A stretch of DNA of 64,000 nt from Hofstenia miamia (taxonomy: Eukaryota > Xenacoelomorpha > Acoela): NCBI GenBank assembly GCA_004352715.1, contig SCFE01000055.1, positions 661,234 to 725,233 of the forward strand. The letters run 5' to 3'. A program made the position numbers and the translations under genes. Each line of letters starts with the position of its first letter. Position 1 is the stretch's first letter. The notes under the pieces are model-generated. The model had not been told where the DNA came from, searched no databases, and was given only the letters and a program-made list of their open reading frames with translations. Of the stretch, positions 1 through 13,023 are shown one piece after another.

Positions 1-1139
1 TATATATATATATATTAAACCCTACGAAAATATAGATTCGTTTCTGAAAATCATTATCATAACAAAAATGCCGCGAAATTAATATTTTTACATAATTATT
101 GCATTCAACTTAAAATAAATTTAGAGTTGTCATGCTTTGTTGCTTATTCAAGAATTGATGTTTCTTTGTTATATTTGCGAATAAAGCTTCGCCTATTTTG
201 GGGTGTGCGTAAAAATGTGTTCTGCTTAGCTTGGCGTTCATGCCTAATTTTTTTGATTTTGGATGTCCGTTAATACGCTCCTTAGTTGTGGTATCCTCAG
301 CGAATGATTTTTAACAATCATCACACTTATAATTGCAGATAAGAGAAGAAACTTACTTCCATGTAATAGAATCTTTATTCTTTCTAATTTAATTTTGCAT
401 CTTTGATAGATGATATTAATGATCAGAGTTGTTCATAGTGAAGAAATGTGGAGAATGATCTTAGATAAATTGAGAGAGATATCATTAAAAATTTTAATAA
501 TATTTAAGCTTCCTTATGTATGTAACTATCGGAATATGAAAAAACAGTATGTGCGGAATTAAACTTCAAACTTTGTAAAGAACAGGATTGAACAAATTTT
601 CAACTAAATTTTAGGAAAACAAAGTTATTCAAATTTTTTTTTACTGGCATCGTTCCCTCTTTATATATATATATATATATATATATTACTTGAAGTTATT
701 AGATAAGCAAACACTGAACTGTGAGTTTAAATGAGATTTTTTGAATATGCAGAATATTTAACATTTTCATAATCGAAATTTACATGCTTCGCAAATTTTT
801 AGTGACGAAGCTAGTTAGAATTTTTTTCGAAATTTGTATTGTTTTTTTCCAATAAATTCATTCTTTATTAGTTGCTTGTGTGGTCTTTCAAAAATGTACG
901 ATTAGTTCATGTGGAGAAGTACACATTTACGAATCAACCGCCATTAAGGCTTCCAGCGAGTACATAAATATAATGTCAACTGTCAAATTTGAAAGACAGT
1001 TTCCCGGTTTCTTTGATGCACACAGCTTTTCATCTTAATTCCCCAAGTAGTATGCTTCAAAGCTGTCATAACTTCATAAATTAAAACTTTACTACCCTAC
1101 TAACATGGTGCATCGAGTTTATGTATTCTTATATTGCAG
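1..1139. other. 5' flank or upstream intron of the Ig-superfamily gene
   Basis: AT-rich sequence with a (TA)n stub at 1-14 and a (TA)n tract near 662-686. I see no coding exon here. A 3' splice-site-like tattgcag ends at 1139 and another at 1148, just upstream of the signal-peptide ATG. This suggests the region is partly an intron following an untranslated first exon, with the promoter further left. Confidence 0.4.
662..686. repeat. (TA)n microsatellite
   Basis: Perfect alternating TA run of about 25 bp in non-coding DNA. Confidence 0.95.
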
Positions 1140-1168
1140 TTATTGCAGAAGCATCACGTGCAGCACAA

Positions 1169-1217
1169 ATGAAAACTATTATCTTAGCTTTACTCATATT
1201 TGGTGTTATGTTTAGAG
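1169..1217 (+). CDS. Exon 1 (coding part): signal peptide of an Ig-superfamily protein
   Basis: The ATG at 1169 opens 16 codons, MKTIILALLIFGVMFR: a charged start, a hydrophobic core and then Arg. They are followed by one extra base and a good donor (AGAG|GTAATA, GT at 1218). Splicing in phase 1 to 17086 gives ...FR-A-G-A-I, with small residues at -3 and -1 (AGA) suiting signal peptidase. Two acceptor-like tattgcag sequences (ending 1139 and 1148) precede a short 5' leader, so an upstream non-coding exon is likely. The frame is also open upstream to an ATG at 1121, but that start would bury the signal peptide and would be removed by the acceptor. A signal-peptide exon separated from its Ig domain by a phase-1 intron is the standard layout of this superfamily. 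The assignment is inferred from sequence alone. Confidence 0.65.
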
Positions 1218-1419
1218 GTAATACACCGATGCTTTTACATATTTTGTATTCACATAAAAGTTTATACAAATCACCTAAATTGAAAAACATTTTTGACACA
1301 AGCGTTAAAATTTCTTAGGATATGCGAAATAAGAGTCCAATTCATTGCTCTTTTGTATATATTAGTTCATTTATTTAAGTTAGTTAACAAAACTGCTTTA
1401 TATCAAAATTTGGATCACC

Positions 1420-1630
1420 ATATATATATATATATATATATANNNNNNNNNNNNNNNNNNNNNNNNNNNNNNNNNNNNNNNNNNNNNNNNNNNNNNNNNN
1501 NNNNNNNNNNNNNNNNNNNNNNNNNNNNNNNNNNNNNNNNNNNNNNNNNNNNNNNNNNNNNNNNNNNNNNNNNNNNNNNNNNNNNNNNNNNNNNNNNNNN
1601 NNNNNNNNNNNNNNNNNNNNNNNNNNNNNN

Positions 1631-1679
<49 letters not shown>
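1420..1679. repeat. (TA)n microsatellite interrupted by an assembly gap
   Basis: TA repeat at about 1420-1442 and 1631-1679 (with one TG step near 1662) flanks 188 Ns (1443-1630). The gap evidently lies inside the repeat, so its true length is unknown. Confidence 0.95.
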
Positions 1680-1681
<2 letters not shown>

Positions 1682-2418
1682 ACGAGCGAACAAAAACTTT
1701 TTTGCAACCCTTACATATGAATATAGCTTGCAGTTGAATGATTTATAAGATAACATATGAACGAAAACTAAATTAGTATTGTGATATTCATAATAAATTT
1801 CTTCCTCATATCTACACCCGTAATGAGGTCGGTTTATTCCGCATAAAAAATTGTAATGGAAGTATATTTTTACAACTGATATACTTTTGTTATTAAATAC
1901 TTAAATTTTTATAAGCGTTCATTAATTCTTTCATAAAAGTAGAAATCGCAATACAAGAGTTGTTTGGAAAGTATAAAAAGCTTTTTGAACATAATCACTT
2001 AAAAATTTATCAACATTTAGGAATGTCGTAAAATTCATTTAATAAATTCTTTTATAGTATAATGTCCCAATGTTGATCAAAAATGGAAATTTTATTAAAA
2101 ATAATTAATTTTTTATTAATTTTTCACTCAAGCTTTTCAAAGTAGTTTAATCGATTTTTTTAGAAAACTTTGGCAGAAAATAATAAAAAATAAATAAAAC
2201 TTTGATAAATTTTAATATTAAAATCATATCCAATTTAATAATTACATGGAGATTATAAATTAATTAATATCAGTTCGAACGCAAGATCTAAACAGCAAAT
2301 ATGCCTATTACATGTTACAATAATACTATTCCCATTGTGTAGTGCTGCAATGAATAATATTACTTACTATAAATTCATTAGCAAAAATGTAAGATATCGA
2401 TGAAACAAGATGTTTTTA

Positions 2419-2438
2419 ATATATATATATATATATAT
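2419..2438. repeat. (TA)n microsatellite
   Basis: About 20 bp of perfect TA repeat. Confidence 0.9.
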
Positions 2439-3281
2439 AAAACATTTTGTTAGTGGTTATTAATTAATCATAAAATAACATTGAATTACTAATTAGTAAC
2501 ACTGAGTAAATAAGGCCTAACAATCCTGAATAAATTATTCTTGCAGCTTATTGTGTAAGATATAATATTATGAACAATGTACTCAGAAACGACCACATTG
2601 ACTCTGGAATTTATGAAAACTTGATTGTTTCAGTGCAAAAATATTTCATTTTAATGGCAGTTTCCACCTTCAAATTGTAAATAGCCGATTGATTGAAAAA
2701 TTATTTTTTATCAATTTTCTTTAGTAAATTTTCAATAAAACAGTTGATGAATTAAAAATTTAGATTTTATTTATTTTCTTGAATTTAAAATCAAGTTTTC
2801 GATAAAACTTGAGTGTCTATAAAAATCCAGTAAATAATTTTGAATGACATGGGCCTAGTAGGAATGCGTAAAAATTTTATCTGATTCAACGCGTGAGAGG
2901 AGACACTGTTAATAAATGATCTATCATTTTTAAAGCTCTTAAATTACAATTGAATGCGTGAAATACATTATATATTAAATAGTTTAATCAATGAATAAGA
3001 ATTTCTGACTCCTCAACAGTAATAAAACCCTGTGAAACGTTTTATTACTCAATATACGTCCAACTAATGGCTTTGAATATTTAGTTGGTCAAAGAAATTG
3101 CTTTTTCAGTGAATGAGAAATATTTTGAATACTAGTTTGTTGCTTTGTCAATTTTAACTGTATGCTGATCGGATAACACAAATACTAACATTGATGTCTT
3201 CATTAAATTTTTTGCATTGTAGTTTAAAATCTCTTTTCGAAAGTGTAAGTGAGTCGCATGGTATACAATGCAACTTAAATA

Positions 3282-5328
3282 TTGTTTTCAATGCTGTAAT
3301 GAACAAATTTACACTACAGGTATTTTCATTATTTTAACCAATGTTTCAGTGTGTATAAAAAACAACATTAAATTTCCTCTTGTTCACTTGCCGATTTCAA
3401 AATTTAATGATAATAAATGTAATAATAATATTCATTTAACAAACACTTAGTGTTATCAGATATAAGTATGTTTTTGATAAGAAAAGTTTTTCAGCATAGA
3501 GTAAATATCATTAGCATGGAATTGACTACAGTAAACATATTAACTTTTATTACAATAATAGTTTTATTTTTGATTGCTTAAATATTTCATAATTATTGTT
3601 TCAAAAATAGGCTTTTCTTAAATCAATTACTACTGTTTTGTTGATGGCATTTGGATGGATCTTTTTGCAAATATAAATTATTAATTATTGCAAACTGCTT
3701 TATGAATTATTCTAAATATATTCATAATCTCAAACAATGAAAGAATCGATTTTTTTAAGTAAAGACATTCACTAAATGCATGCATTAATATTTATTTCTC
3801 TTAGAAATTTCACATAGAAATTTATGAAGATCGCTATAGGCAATAACTCATTGTCGACGAACTAATTTCAGGCTATTCAATTCCTTGTAGAATATCTCAT
3901 TGCTTTAGAGTCTTGATGCAATTAGCATCATTTCCAGCCATAAATTAAGCTATAATCCATTTACTAATGTCTGTAAACTCAAAAGATTTTTTTAAATGTT
4001 AATTATACTGATAGTTTTTGCACAAGTATTTTGTCAATATTAATATTTATTTGTGTTTATGTTTTTAATTGGGCCCTTGATGTCCACTAAAATGGGTCAT
4101 ATCCGTGGTTGTTTCAGCTAAGTAAAAAAATACTCTAATTAAGTTGTATAGACTTATAAATTGCACGAGGAATTAATCCTTAAAAATAGATTAACAATCC
4201 TGCAGATATTTTCAAAATATAGTGTCATTAAATTTTTAATTAATTTTTGAGTAAGCATTAGCAATAGTAACCCAAGAGATGAATTTCTTCGTATTCTATA
4301 AAATCTAATTATTTTTAAGTTAAATAAAATAAAGTTCTTAGTGAAATGGCGGAGATTACCAAAATTAATTTGATTTATGTGCTCATAAATTTAGTACTAT
4401 AATTTTATTCAACCAAATGCTCCTGTTTCTTTCCATTTTAATTGAGTGGATTATTTCTGTCTGGCGTCTTGCTTGTGAGTTAAAGCAATTTGTAATATCA
4501 AAATGAATTTCAAAAAAAAATCATTACTTTTTAATCATTATTAGTTTTGCTATTAATTAATTTTACATATCTTAATTTCCTTTGTCAATGTATTTAGAAA
4601 ACTGGATATAATTTACAAAAAACAACTCAGAGTTTTTTACTTTCATAAATCTAACTTAAAAATTTGAAATTTTAGCATATTATATTTCAGCTTATAAATA
4701 TGTGCATTTTTCTGTATTTTAATCCAATATAAGATTTCAGAAAATTATAAATATACGTGAAAATCTACATTTATTAACTATAAAATTATTTTTCAACTTT
4801 ACAAGTTAATTCATATATTTTAAGTGTGTAAGATATTTTCTTTGGAGTTTGTTGATCAAATGGAGTCTTGCTGATCCGTGTCAATAGCACTTCAGGAATA
4901 AGATAAAAGATGACATTTCAACGACAGCTAATAGCTTTAGTATCAATTGAAAATTATAATTACATTCCTTAAATTAAGAATTTTTGTTTCTTTTGAATTA
5001 TATAAGTCATCGTCGCCTACTCTTACTATAGAATACAATACATGCACAGCACGAAAATTGTTATTGATTGACAACTTTTTACATGCCTCTTCCAACATCT
5101 TAAATATATAGTCACAATTGATAGGCCCTTAAATAAATTTGAAATAAGGTTTTATATGTGTATGCATCTCTAAAAATTGAATTGTTCAAAGCTTTTACTA
5201 AAAATGTTGTCGTAACTTCATAACTAAATTAGTGTACAACCTTGCAATAAATTACATTCAAACATTGAAAGTTTGAAATATTTTTGTGAAACGTTTTTGT
5301 AACATGAAGGCTTGTATTATGTTGGCAT
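3282..5328. repeat. 2,047-bp direct repeat, copy 1
   Basis: Starts at ttgttttcaatgctg and ends at gttggcat. The same sequence begins again at 5330, after a single N at 5329, with a period of 2,048. By eye I saw one difference in the pair (C at 4691, T at 6739). No gene is recognised inside. The near-identity and the single N at the junction fit unmerged contig overlap better than a biological duplication. Confidence 0.95.
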
Positions 5329-5329
5329 N
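5329..5329. other. Single-base assembly gap (N)
   Basis: One N sits exactly between the two 2,047-bp copies. Short ORFs that cross it are joining artefacts. Confidence 0.95.
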
Positions 5330-7376
5330 TTGTTTTCAATGCTGTAATGAACAAATTTACACTACAGGTATTTTCATTATTTTAACCAATGTTTCAGTGT
5401 GTATAAAAAACAACATTAAATTTCCTCTTGTTCACTTGCCGATTTCAAAATTTAATGATAATAAATGTAATAATAATATTCATTTAACAAACACTTAGTG
5501 TTATCAGATATAAGTATGTTTTTGATAAGAAAAGTTTTTCAGCATAGAGTAAATATCATTAGCATGGAATTGACTACAGTAAACATATTAACTTTTATTA
5601 CAATAATAGTTTTATTTTTGATTGCTTAAATATTTCATAATTATTGTTTCAAAAATAGGCTTTTCTTAAATCAATTACTACTGTTTTGTTGATGGCATTT
5701 GGATGGATCTTTTTGCAAATATAAATTATTAATTATTGCAAACTGCTTTATGAATTATTCTAAATATATTCATAATCTCAAACAATGAAAGAATCGATTT
5801 TTTTAAGTAAAGACATTCACTAAATGCATGCATTAATATTTATTTCTCTTAGAAATTTCACATAGAAATTTATGAAGATCGCTATAGGCAATAACTCATT
5901 GTCGACGAACTAATTTCAGGCTATTCAATTCCTTGTAGAATATCTCATTGCTTTAGAGTCTTGATGCAATTAGCATCATTTCCAGCCATAAATTAAGCTA
6001 TAATCCATTTACTAATGTCTGTAAACTCAAAAGATTTTTTTAAATGTTAATTATACTGATAGTTTTTGCACAAGTATTTTGTCAATATTAATATTTATTT
6101 GTGTTTATGTTTTTAATTGGGCCCTTGATGTCCACTAAAATGGGTCATATCCGTGGTTGTTTCAGCTAAGTAAAAAAATACTCTAATTAAGTTGTATAGA
6201 CTTATAAATTGCACGAGGAATTAATCCTTAAAAATAGATTAACAATCCTGCAGATATTTTCAAAATATAGTGTCATTAAATTTTTAATTAATTTTTGAGT
6301 AAGCATTAGCAATAGTAACCCAAGAGATGAATTTCTTCGTATTCTATAAAATCTAATTATTTTTAAGTTAAATAAAATAAAGTTCTTAGTGAAATGGCGG
6401 AGATTACCAAAATTAATTTGATTTATGTGCTCATAAATTTAGTACTATAATTTTATTCAACCAAATGCTCCTGTTTCTTTCCATTTTAATTGAGTGGATT
6501 ATTTCTGTCTGGCGTCTTGCTTGTGAGTTAAAGCAATTTGTAATATCAAAATGAATTTCAAAAAAAAATCATTACTTTTTAATCATTATTAGTTTTGCTA
6601 TTAATTAATTTTACATATCTTAATTTCCTTTGTCAATGTATTTAGAAAACTGGATATAATTTACAAAAAACAACTCAGAGTTTTTTACTTTCATAAATCT
6701 AACTTAAAAATTTGAAATTTTAGCATATTATATTTCAGTTTATAAATATGTGCATTTTTCTGTATTTTAATCCAATATAAGATTTCAGAAAATTATAAAT
6801 ATACGTGAAAATCTACATTTATTAACTATAAAATTATTTTTCAACTTTACAAGTTAATTCATATATTTTAAGTGTGTAAGATATTTTCTTTGGAGTTTGT
6901 TGATCAAATGGAGTCTTGCTGATCCGTGTCAATAGCACTTCAGGAATAAGATAAAAGATGACATTTCAACGACAGCTAATAGCTTTAGTATCAATTGAAA
7001 ATTATAATTACATTCCTTAAATTAAGAATTTTTGTTTCTTTTGAATTATATAAGTCATCGTCGCCTACTCTTACTATAGAATACAATACATGCACAGCAC
7101 GAAAATTGTTATTGATTGACAACTTTTTACATGCCTCTTCCAACATCTTAAATATATAGTCACAATTGATAGGCCCTTAAATAAATTTGAAATAAGGTTT
7201 TATATGTGTATGCATCTCTAAAAATTGAATTGTTCAAAGCTTTTACTAAAAATGTTGTCGTAACTTCATAACTAAATTAGTGTACAACCTTGCAATAAAT
7301 TACATTCAAACATTGAAAGTTTGAAATATTTTTGTGAAACGTTTTTGTAACATGAAGGCTTGTATTATGTTGGCAT
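5330..7376. repeat. 2,047-bp direct repeat, copy 2
   Basis: Second copy of 3282-5328. Unique sequence resumes at 7377 (ctggaatg...). See copy 1 for the likely artefactual origin. Confidence 0.95.
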
Positions 7377-7592
7377 CTGGAATGAATTATTTACGAAATG
7401 TTTAAATTAAATGCTTGAAATGTAGTATGGAATTATTTCTAATAAGCTCAGAGAATACCATAAAAAATTCATTGGTTAAATACATATATTCTATGAAAAA
7501 TATCACCTCTCAAGTGTTTGAAAATGTACCGATATTTGAATAAGCCCAAGCACATTACAACGCAATTAAATACAACAGATCTCAAGTCAGGA

Positions 7593-7616
7593 AACCCGCT
7601 TGAAATATTGCGGGTT
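7593..7616. repeat. Perfect hairpin, 7-bp stem
   Basis: AACCCGC (7593-7599) pairs with GCGGGTT (7610-7616) around a 10-nt loop, in a locally GC-richer patch at about 7580-7660. There is no Helitron-type CTRR after it and no T-run, so its role is unknown. It may be a remnant of a mobile element. Confidence 0.6.
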
Positions 7617-7817
7617 GCCAAACCTGGACTGGTAGTCTTCGCGGGAAATTTGAGATTTTTTAATTGAGAAGCAACAGAATTCTAAATTTTTAGTTTGATA
7701 GTTCCATGTTTAATAAATGTACGCAAACACAACTTATATATAAATTTAAAAGAAAATATATCTATTTGTATCCTTCAAAATGAAAGTGGTCTATTCCTAT
7801 GTGTTAACATAAAATTG

Positions 7818-7837
7818 ATATATATATATATATATAT
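7818..7837. repeat. (TA)n microsatellite
   Basis: About 20 bp of TA repeat, immediately left of the tRNA-like SINE head. Confidence 0.9.
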
Positions 7838-7869
7838 CCACCCTATATTGAGGTTTGCTCTTCAAAATA

Positions 7870-7985
7870 CTCATAGTGGGGAATGTGGTAATGTGGTAAA
7901 GGTTATCGAATTGATAACATGTATTCGAAGCCCAAGTCCAAATGGTAATGTTCTCCTACCTGCATTTCTGAGAAGCTTGTAGGAT
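7870..7985 (+). mobile_element. tRNA-derived SINE head (or tRNA pseudogene)
   Basis: The sequence carries a Pol III box A-like TGGTAATGTGG (7886-7896, one mismatch to TRGYNNARYGG). About 26 nt later comes a box B-like ATTCGAAGC (7923-7931, one mismatch to GWTCRANNC). Order and strand match a tRNA head. A complete cloverleaf cannot be drawn, so a functional tRNA is unlikely. A decayed tRNA-derived SINE is the simplest reading. The tail is not defined. Confidence 0.4.
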
Positions 7986-8888
7986 ATGAGATTCTTATAA
8001 ATTTTGAATTCTTCCTAACATTAGCAATATAAAAGATTTATAACATTTAATATTTCAAAAACAATATTTTTATTCACAAAATTTTAAATTGAAGACTACA
8101 AATATTCACTTCCAAAATTTCTTTTTAAACATAATAATTAAATTTTCATTCTTTCGTAACTTGATAGAAAAATAATTCTGTTTACATTTAGCAACTACGC
8201 TCGCAAAATAATGCAGTGTTTTCTATCAACAGAGAGCGTGTAAATCTTCTAATTAGATATGCTATTTTAAAATTTATTAATTTCCTGGGGATTTTAAAAG
8301 CATATTAAATTTTATTAAAGGACCCTAGAGCTTTCTAGATTGTTTCATGAAAAATCACGAAATTCTAGCGTTGCTTTCTGGTTTTCAACATATTTCAATG
8401 CTAGCACGAGATTGAAAAACATAGTAATAAAGTCGATTTTGAGCTACATTATTTTTGGATCTACATAAATCTAGAATGAAAGCTTTTTCAAAGCTCACTG
8501 AGGAAAATGTAAATTCTTTAGGAGATCAATTTAAAAATGTCAAAAATAGAACTTTTTTTTTAATGAGCATTACAAATGTCCGCTTGATGCAAGTCAAAGC
8601 AAAGTTCTTTTCGACAAATCTCACCGATACTTCGAATTGAATTTCCTAAAAGTTCTAAAAACCTTTTTAGTTACAATGTAAAAGGCAGCTTTCCATGGGA
8701 AAGGCAGTCCGTTGCTTCGCTTTCATCATCCAGTTTTAATAGTTTTACAAATAGAAAGTAGCATAAAAAATTCCTGAATTTGAAAAATATGAATCTTCAA
8801 ATTGATTAATATAATAGTTGATTTAACCACCAAATGTAGGTCTTTAAAATCATTCTACATTAACTCTCATATTCCAGGTTCATACTTA

Positions 8889-8892
<4 letters not shown>

Positions 8893-8925
<33 letters not shown>
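8893..8925. repeat. (TA)n microsatellite
   Basis: About 33 bp of perfect TA repeat. Confidence 0.95.
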
Positions 8926-8930
<5 letters not shown>

Positions 8931-11243
8931 ATGTACATCAAAATATTCTAGAAATATTTAAAATACTAAATGACTTTTAATGCTAATTGTGATGAGGAAA
9001 GAAGTTCATCGAGGAGATCGATAATAATTAAGAGGTTTTTTGAATTTCACATAGATGGTGGAGTTTAGGCGTATGGATGTACTGAAAATTTTTTAATTTA
9101 TAAATTTTCCGCTGTTTCATTTATCATACATACTAAAACATTATCTAAATTGTTTCTAAGAGTTGTGAGTTGTATTACAGAAATTTTACATTGCAACTTG
9201 AAATGTTTGTTAATCCTTCAAAGTTTTCATCAACTTCTTATTACCATATTAAACACCTTTATCATAGTTTATGGTACATAATTGTGAAAATCACCTATAT
9301 AAAAGCAACATTGTTTCTAACAACTTCACATTAAAGATTGCCTTGCTTAACAGTCATGCCTTAGCTTGTTTCCGTTTCCGGTTCGTGTAAATTTCGAGAA
9401 GTCTCTGACATTTGGTAAAATGTATTATTTTGTTTACTTAATGCAATACCAAAAAACATGAATTGTATAGAGTAAGAACATTTTATTATAGAGATATGAA
9501 TAATAATCCTTGCAGGAATTTTATCGACAATTTTATTTCCAATCACAATATAACTGATATGTGTCAATCAAACTCCTGCTGTTCTTAAACCAAGAAGATA
9601 AACATACAATGCTTTCCGGAATTGGACTTTAAAACTTCGTTTAAATTTCTCTTTTAATTCAATTGCTCCTAGATTAACTATAGACAAACCAAAAGCTATT
9701 ACTACAAAATTGGCCTGAATGTATGCCGGATGATCCCCATACCCTTTTCTTCAAATAATTCTTTTGTCTCAGATTTCACCACTCAGTTAATGGGACGGTG
9801 TATTCTAGAAGGAACATTTGGTCTAGTCACTTAACAAAAAGTCTTGTAAACTTGCTAAGTAAACTTTTCAAAATGAAAGTGTAAATAATGATTTCTTTTA
9901 AATATTTCGAATTTGAATAAAGTCAACATCCCTGAAAGTTATATTATTAAAAGGACCAACAGTGATTGAATTTCCTATTAGTTGAATATATATAATTGAC
10001 TTTATTTCTATAAAATTGACCTAAAAATGACTGAAAGGAAAAGGCAAACACTTAATAATATTTTGCAAAAATATTATTGAATGCAATTTAATTTTGATTC
10101 TATATATATATATACATCGTTATTTCGATGAACATGTAAATCATTTTGTATTTTCTGATTAATATCACCTTCTTCAATTGTAATTAATGAATGAGTTTGT
10201 TACCTTAAATTTCAAAATGTGAAAAATATCTTAGAAAATTTTCAGTTTATTGTACATTTCTATTTTTATAAAAATCTTAATAGAATTATTCTGATATTTT
10301 TCTTATTCTATAACTGAATTTGTTATTGACTTTAAATCTACGTGCCTCCTTGCAGTTTTCGTAGAGTCGACCCAGAAATAAAGGTCAAATTAAAATGATA
10401 ATATATATACACATTTCATAATACCTTAGATGTATTTTCTTGTCAAGTTATTTTTAGAATTAATGAGAAATTATAATTTGATTATATACTAGCAATGTAT
10501 TCCAACGCTAATGAAGAAATACTCCTACGTTTGTTCCTAAGTAATTTATCGATACATTTGATGAATTATTAATGCATATGCTTACCTGTCTATCAACTAT
10601 ATTTCTTACACCTATCACTAACAAATTTCTTTGATAAAATCATATGCTTTAACAAAGCTTTATTGTTATCTGAGAAAAATTCTTTTTTTTGGGGAGTCAG
10701 TGTTTTTTAATATTGGAGACTGTCAATTATTTTTAATTGGTACTGTTATTATTGTTTTCTATAAGCTGAATGTTTTTGTGGCCAGAAAAATTTCAGTACT
10801 GTTCCGTTAGAGTGTACAAATTTAAATATATATAGGACTTCATTGGTAAAGATTGTATTTACAATTTGAATTAATATCATAGTGTTCGTTAAATTTAGAT
10901 AAAGTTCGCCCTAGATATCGAAATACCATTCAAAAGTGTTTGATTCTTCAATAATCACAGAATTTCGTGGTACTCAAACACTTTACGTCAATACAAATAC
11001 GCGCAATTTGCGCAAAGGTATATGCGTAGGCGATATTTTAATAAAGTAAATTTCTTAAATGCATTAACATATTAAAAGGTTTTTTAACAATTAATGAAAG
11101 TGACTAAACCTAGCTAGAAAATTAGACAGCTACAGTATCTCTATATCAAGTTCGAATTGAAATGATATTGATACTTAAAAAAATTGATAATAGATCCAGC
11201 TTACTTTGTTTCTGTAAACATTTTAGTCTTGTAGCGTATTCAT

Positions 11244-11269
11244 TGTATGTATGTATGCATGTATGAATA

Positions 11270-11325
<56 letters not shown>
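11244..11325. repeat. Compound (TATG)n-(TA)n microsatellite
   Basis: A tatg/tgca-type tetranucleotide stretch (11244-11265) runs into about 59 bp of TA with one TG step. Short predicted ORFs rich in Ile-Tyr here are translations of the repeat. Confidence 0.95.
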
Positions 11326-11326
<1 letters not shown>

Positions 11327-11685
11327 TGCATAAACTATGAGGGACAACACTAATAAGGGAATCAAAGCATAACTTGGTTATTGTAAATTTGCAAATTTTA
11401 AGGTATCCTTCAAGATCGAGAAACACATTTTTTTAAATATTATATGGCAGCAAGCAGTAGGTCTGTTGAAGAAAAACCCAAAATTATTTATTGTCGAAAT
11501 AGTAACAAACAGTGATAATGGAACTTAAAAGATTAATATTTTGCAAAATTATAGATACCATAAATTTTGATCAAGTTGTATTGACAGATGGATGACGTGG
11601 GTGTTTTGTCGCTGGCAGTGATTTAATTCCACGTTACCACTCAATTTTTGTGAGTACAAGTGACAACTGCTTGCAAGCGTAATAC

Positions 11686-11746
11686 CTGTCGCGAAGTTGT
11701 TTATTGACGCTGGTGTAAATTCAATTTCTCGAATTTGAATTACAAT
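11686..11746 (-). other. Weak candidate exon, function unknown
   Basis: On the - strand an acceptor-like taatcacag precedes 61 bp that are open in one frame (I-V-I-Q-I-R-E-I-E-F-T-P-A-S-I-N-N-F-A-T). They end at GACAG|GTATTA, a good donor match. The patch is GC-richer than its surroundings and the frame stays open past the donor. The polypyrimidine tract is poor and nothing links it to a known family, so chance is quite possible. Confidence 0.2.
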
Positions 11747-11794
11747 CTGTGATTAAATGCACTTTATAGCTTAATCAAAGAACCATGCTAATTA

Positions 11795-12374
11795 ATATAT
11801 ATATATATATATANNNNNNNNNNNNNNNNNNNNNNNNNNNNNNNNNNNNNNNNNNNNNNNNNNNNNNNNNNNNNNNNNNNNNNNNNNNNNNNNNNNNNNN
11901 NNNNNNNNNNNNNNNNNNNNNNNNNNNNNNNNNNNNNNNNNNNNNNNNNNNNNNNNNNNNNNNNNNNNNNNNNNNNNNNNNNNNNNNNNNNNNNNNNNNN
12001 NNNNNNNNNNNNNNNNNNNNNNNNNNNNNNNNNNNNNNNNNNNNNNNNNNNNNNNNNNNNNNNNNNNNNNNNNNNNNNNNNNNNNNNNNNNNNNNNNNNN
12101 NNNNNNNNNNNNNNNNNNNNNNNNNNNNNNNNNNNNNNNNNNNNNNNNNNNNNNNNNNNNNNNNNNNNNNNNNNNNNNNNNNNNNNNNNNNNNNNNNNNN
12201 NNNNNNNNNNNNNNNNNNNNNNNNNNNNNNNNNNNNNNNNNNNNNNNNNNNNNNNNNNNNNNNNNNNNNNNNNNNNNNNNNNNNNNNNNNNNNNNNNNNN
12301 NNNNNNNNNNNNNNNNNNNNNNNNNNNNNNNNNNNNNNNNNNNNNNNNNNNNNNNNNNTATATATATATATATA
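11795..12374. repeat. (TA)n microsatellite interrupted by a 545-N gap
   Basis: TA runs at 11795-11813 and 12359-12374 bracket Ns at 11814-12358. The true content of the gap is unknown. Confidence 0.95.
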
Positions 12375-12999
12375 CATGTATATATGAATTTGCTAAGAAG
12401 AATGCTTATCGTGAACAGTTTTGAATAGGTATATAATAAATCCACTTTGTTATTCCATAGTAGTCATAAACAAATATTGCTATAAATTAAATAGACCTAC
12501 TATCTTATGGAATTCAATAAAGATTTAATGGAATTATCCAGCATTGATAACACAATGGGACATCAAACAACATCTGATCAGTCGAGATTAGATGCGTTCG
12601 GTTATCTGAGCTGGAAAATATGACAATAATCTTTGTCAAATCCTAAGACTATTTATCTTTCAATAACAACATTGTAAGTCAACTTACAAATTGTGCAAGT
12701 CTACTATTTAGATCTATATAAAACGCATTGTACACGTCAAGTTATTATGTGACATAACATGCTTGCTATGGAATTACTTCAATTTTTCTATGAAAAATTG
12801 TATGAATATTTTCAGTAAATGTGCATATGCATATATACAAAAAAATTATCAGTGTATGCTCACAGTACATAACAATATAAAGTAAATTCTTAAGGAAAAA
12901 TACATTCAACCTGTGACTGCTGTTAAATATTATAAAATTAAAAGGGGCTTATAGACTATGCTCCTAAATAAGAGTATTGCAATTACTTCTAATACATTG

Positions 13000-13023
13000 A
13001 TATATATATATATATATATATAT
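13000..13023. repeat. (TA)n microsatellite
   Basis: About 24 bp of TA repeat. Confidence 0.9.

Noticed and set aside
1121-1318. 65-codon ORF from the upstream ATG at 1121
   Set aside because: It reads through the GTAATA donor into intron; the signal-peptide start at 1169 and splicing at 1217 explain the coding part better.
10341-10395. Strong acceptor cgtgcctccttgcag at 10359 as an alternative exon
   Set aside because: In phase 1 it hits a stop after nine codons and no good donor follows in other phases.
1415-12445. Ile-Tyr repeat ORFs across N-runs
   Set aside because: Translations of (TA)n microsatellites and gap Ns, not genes.
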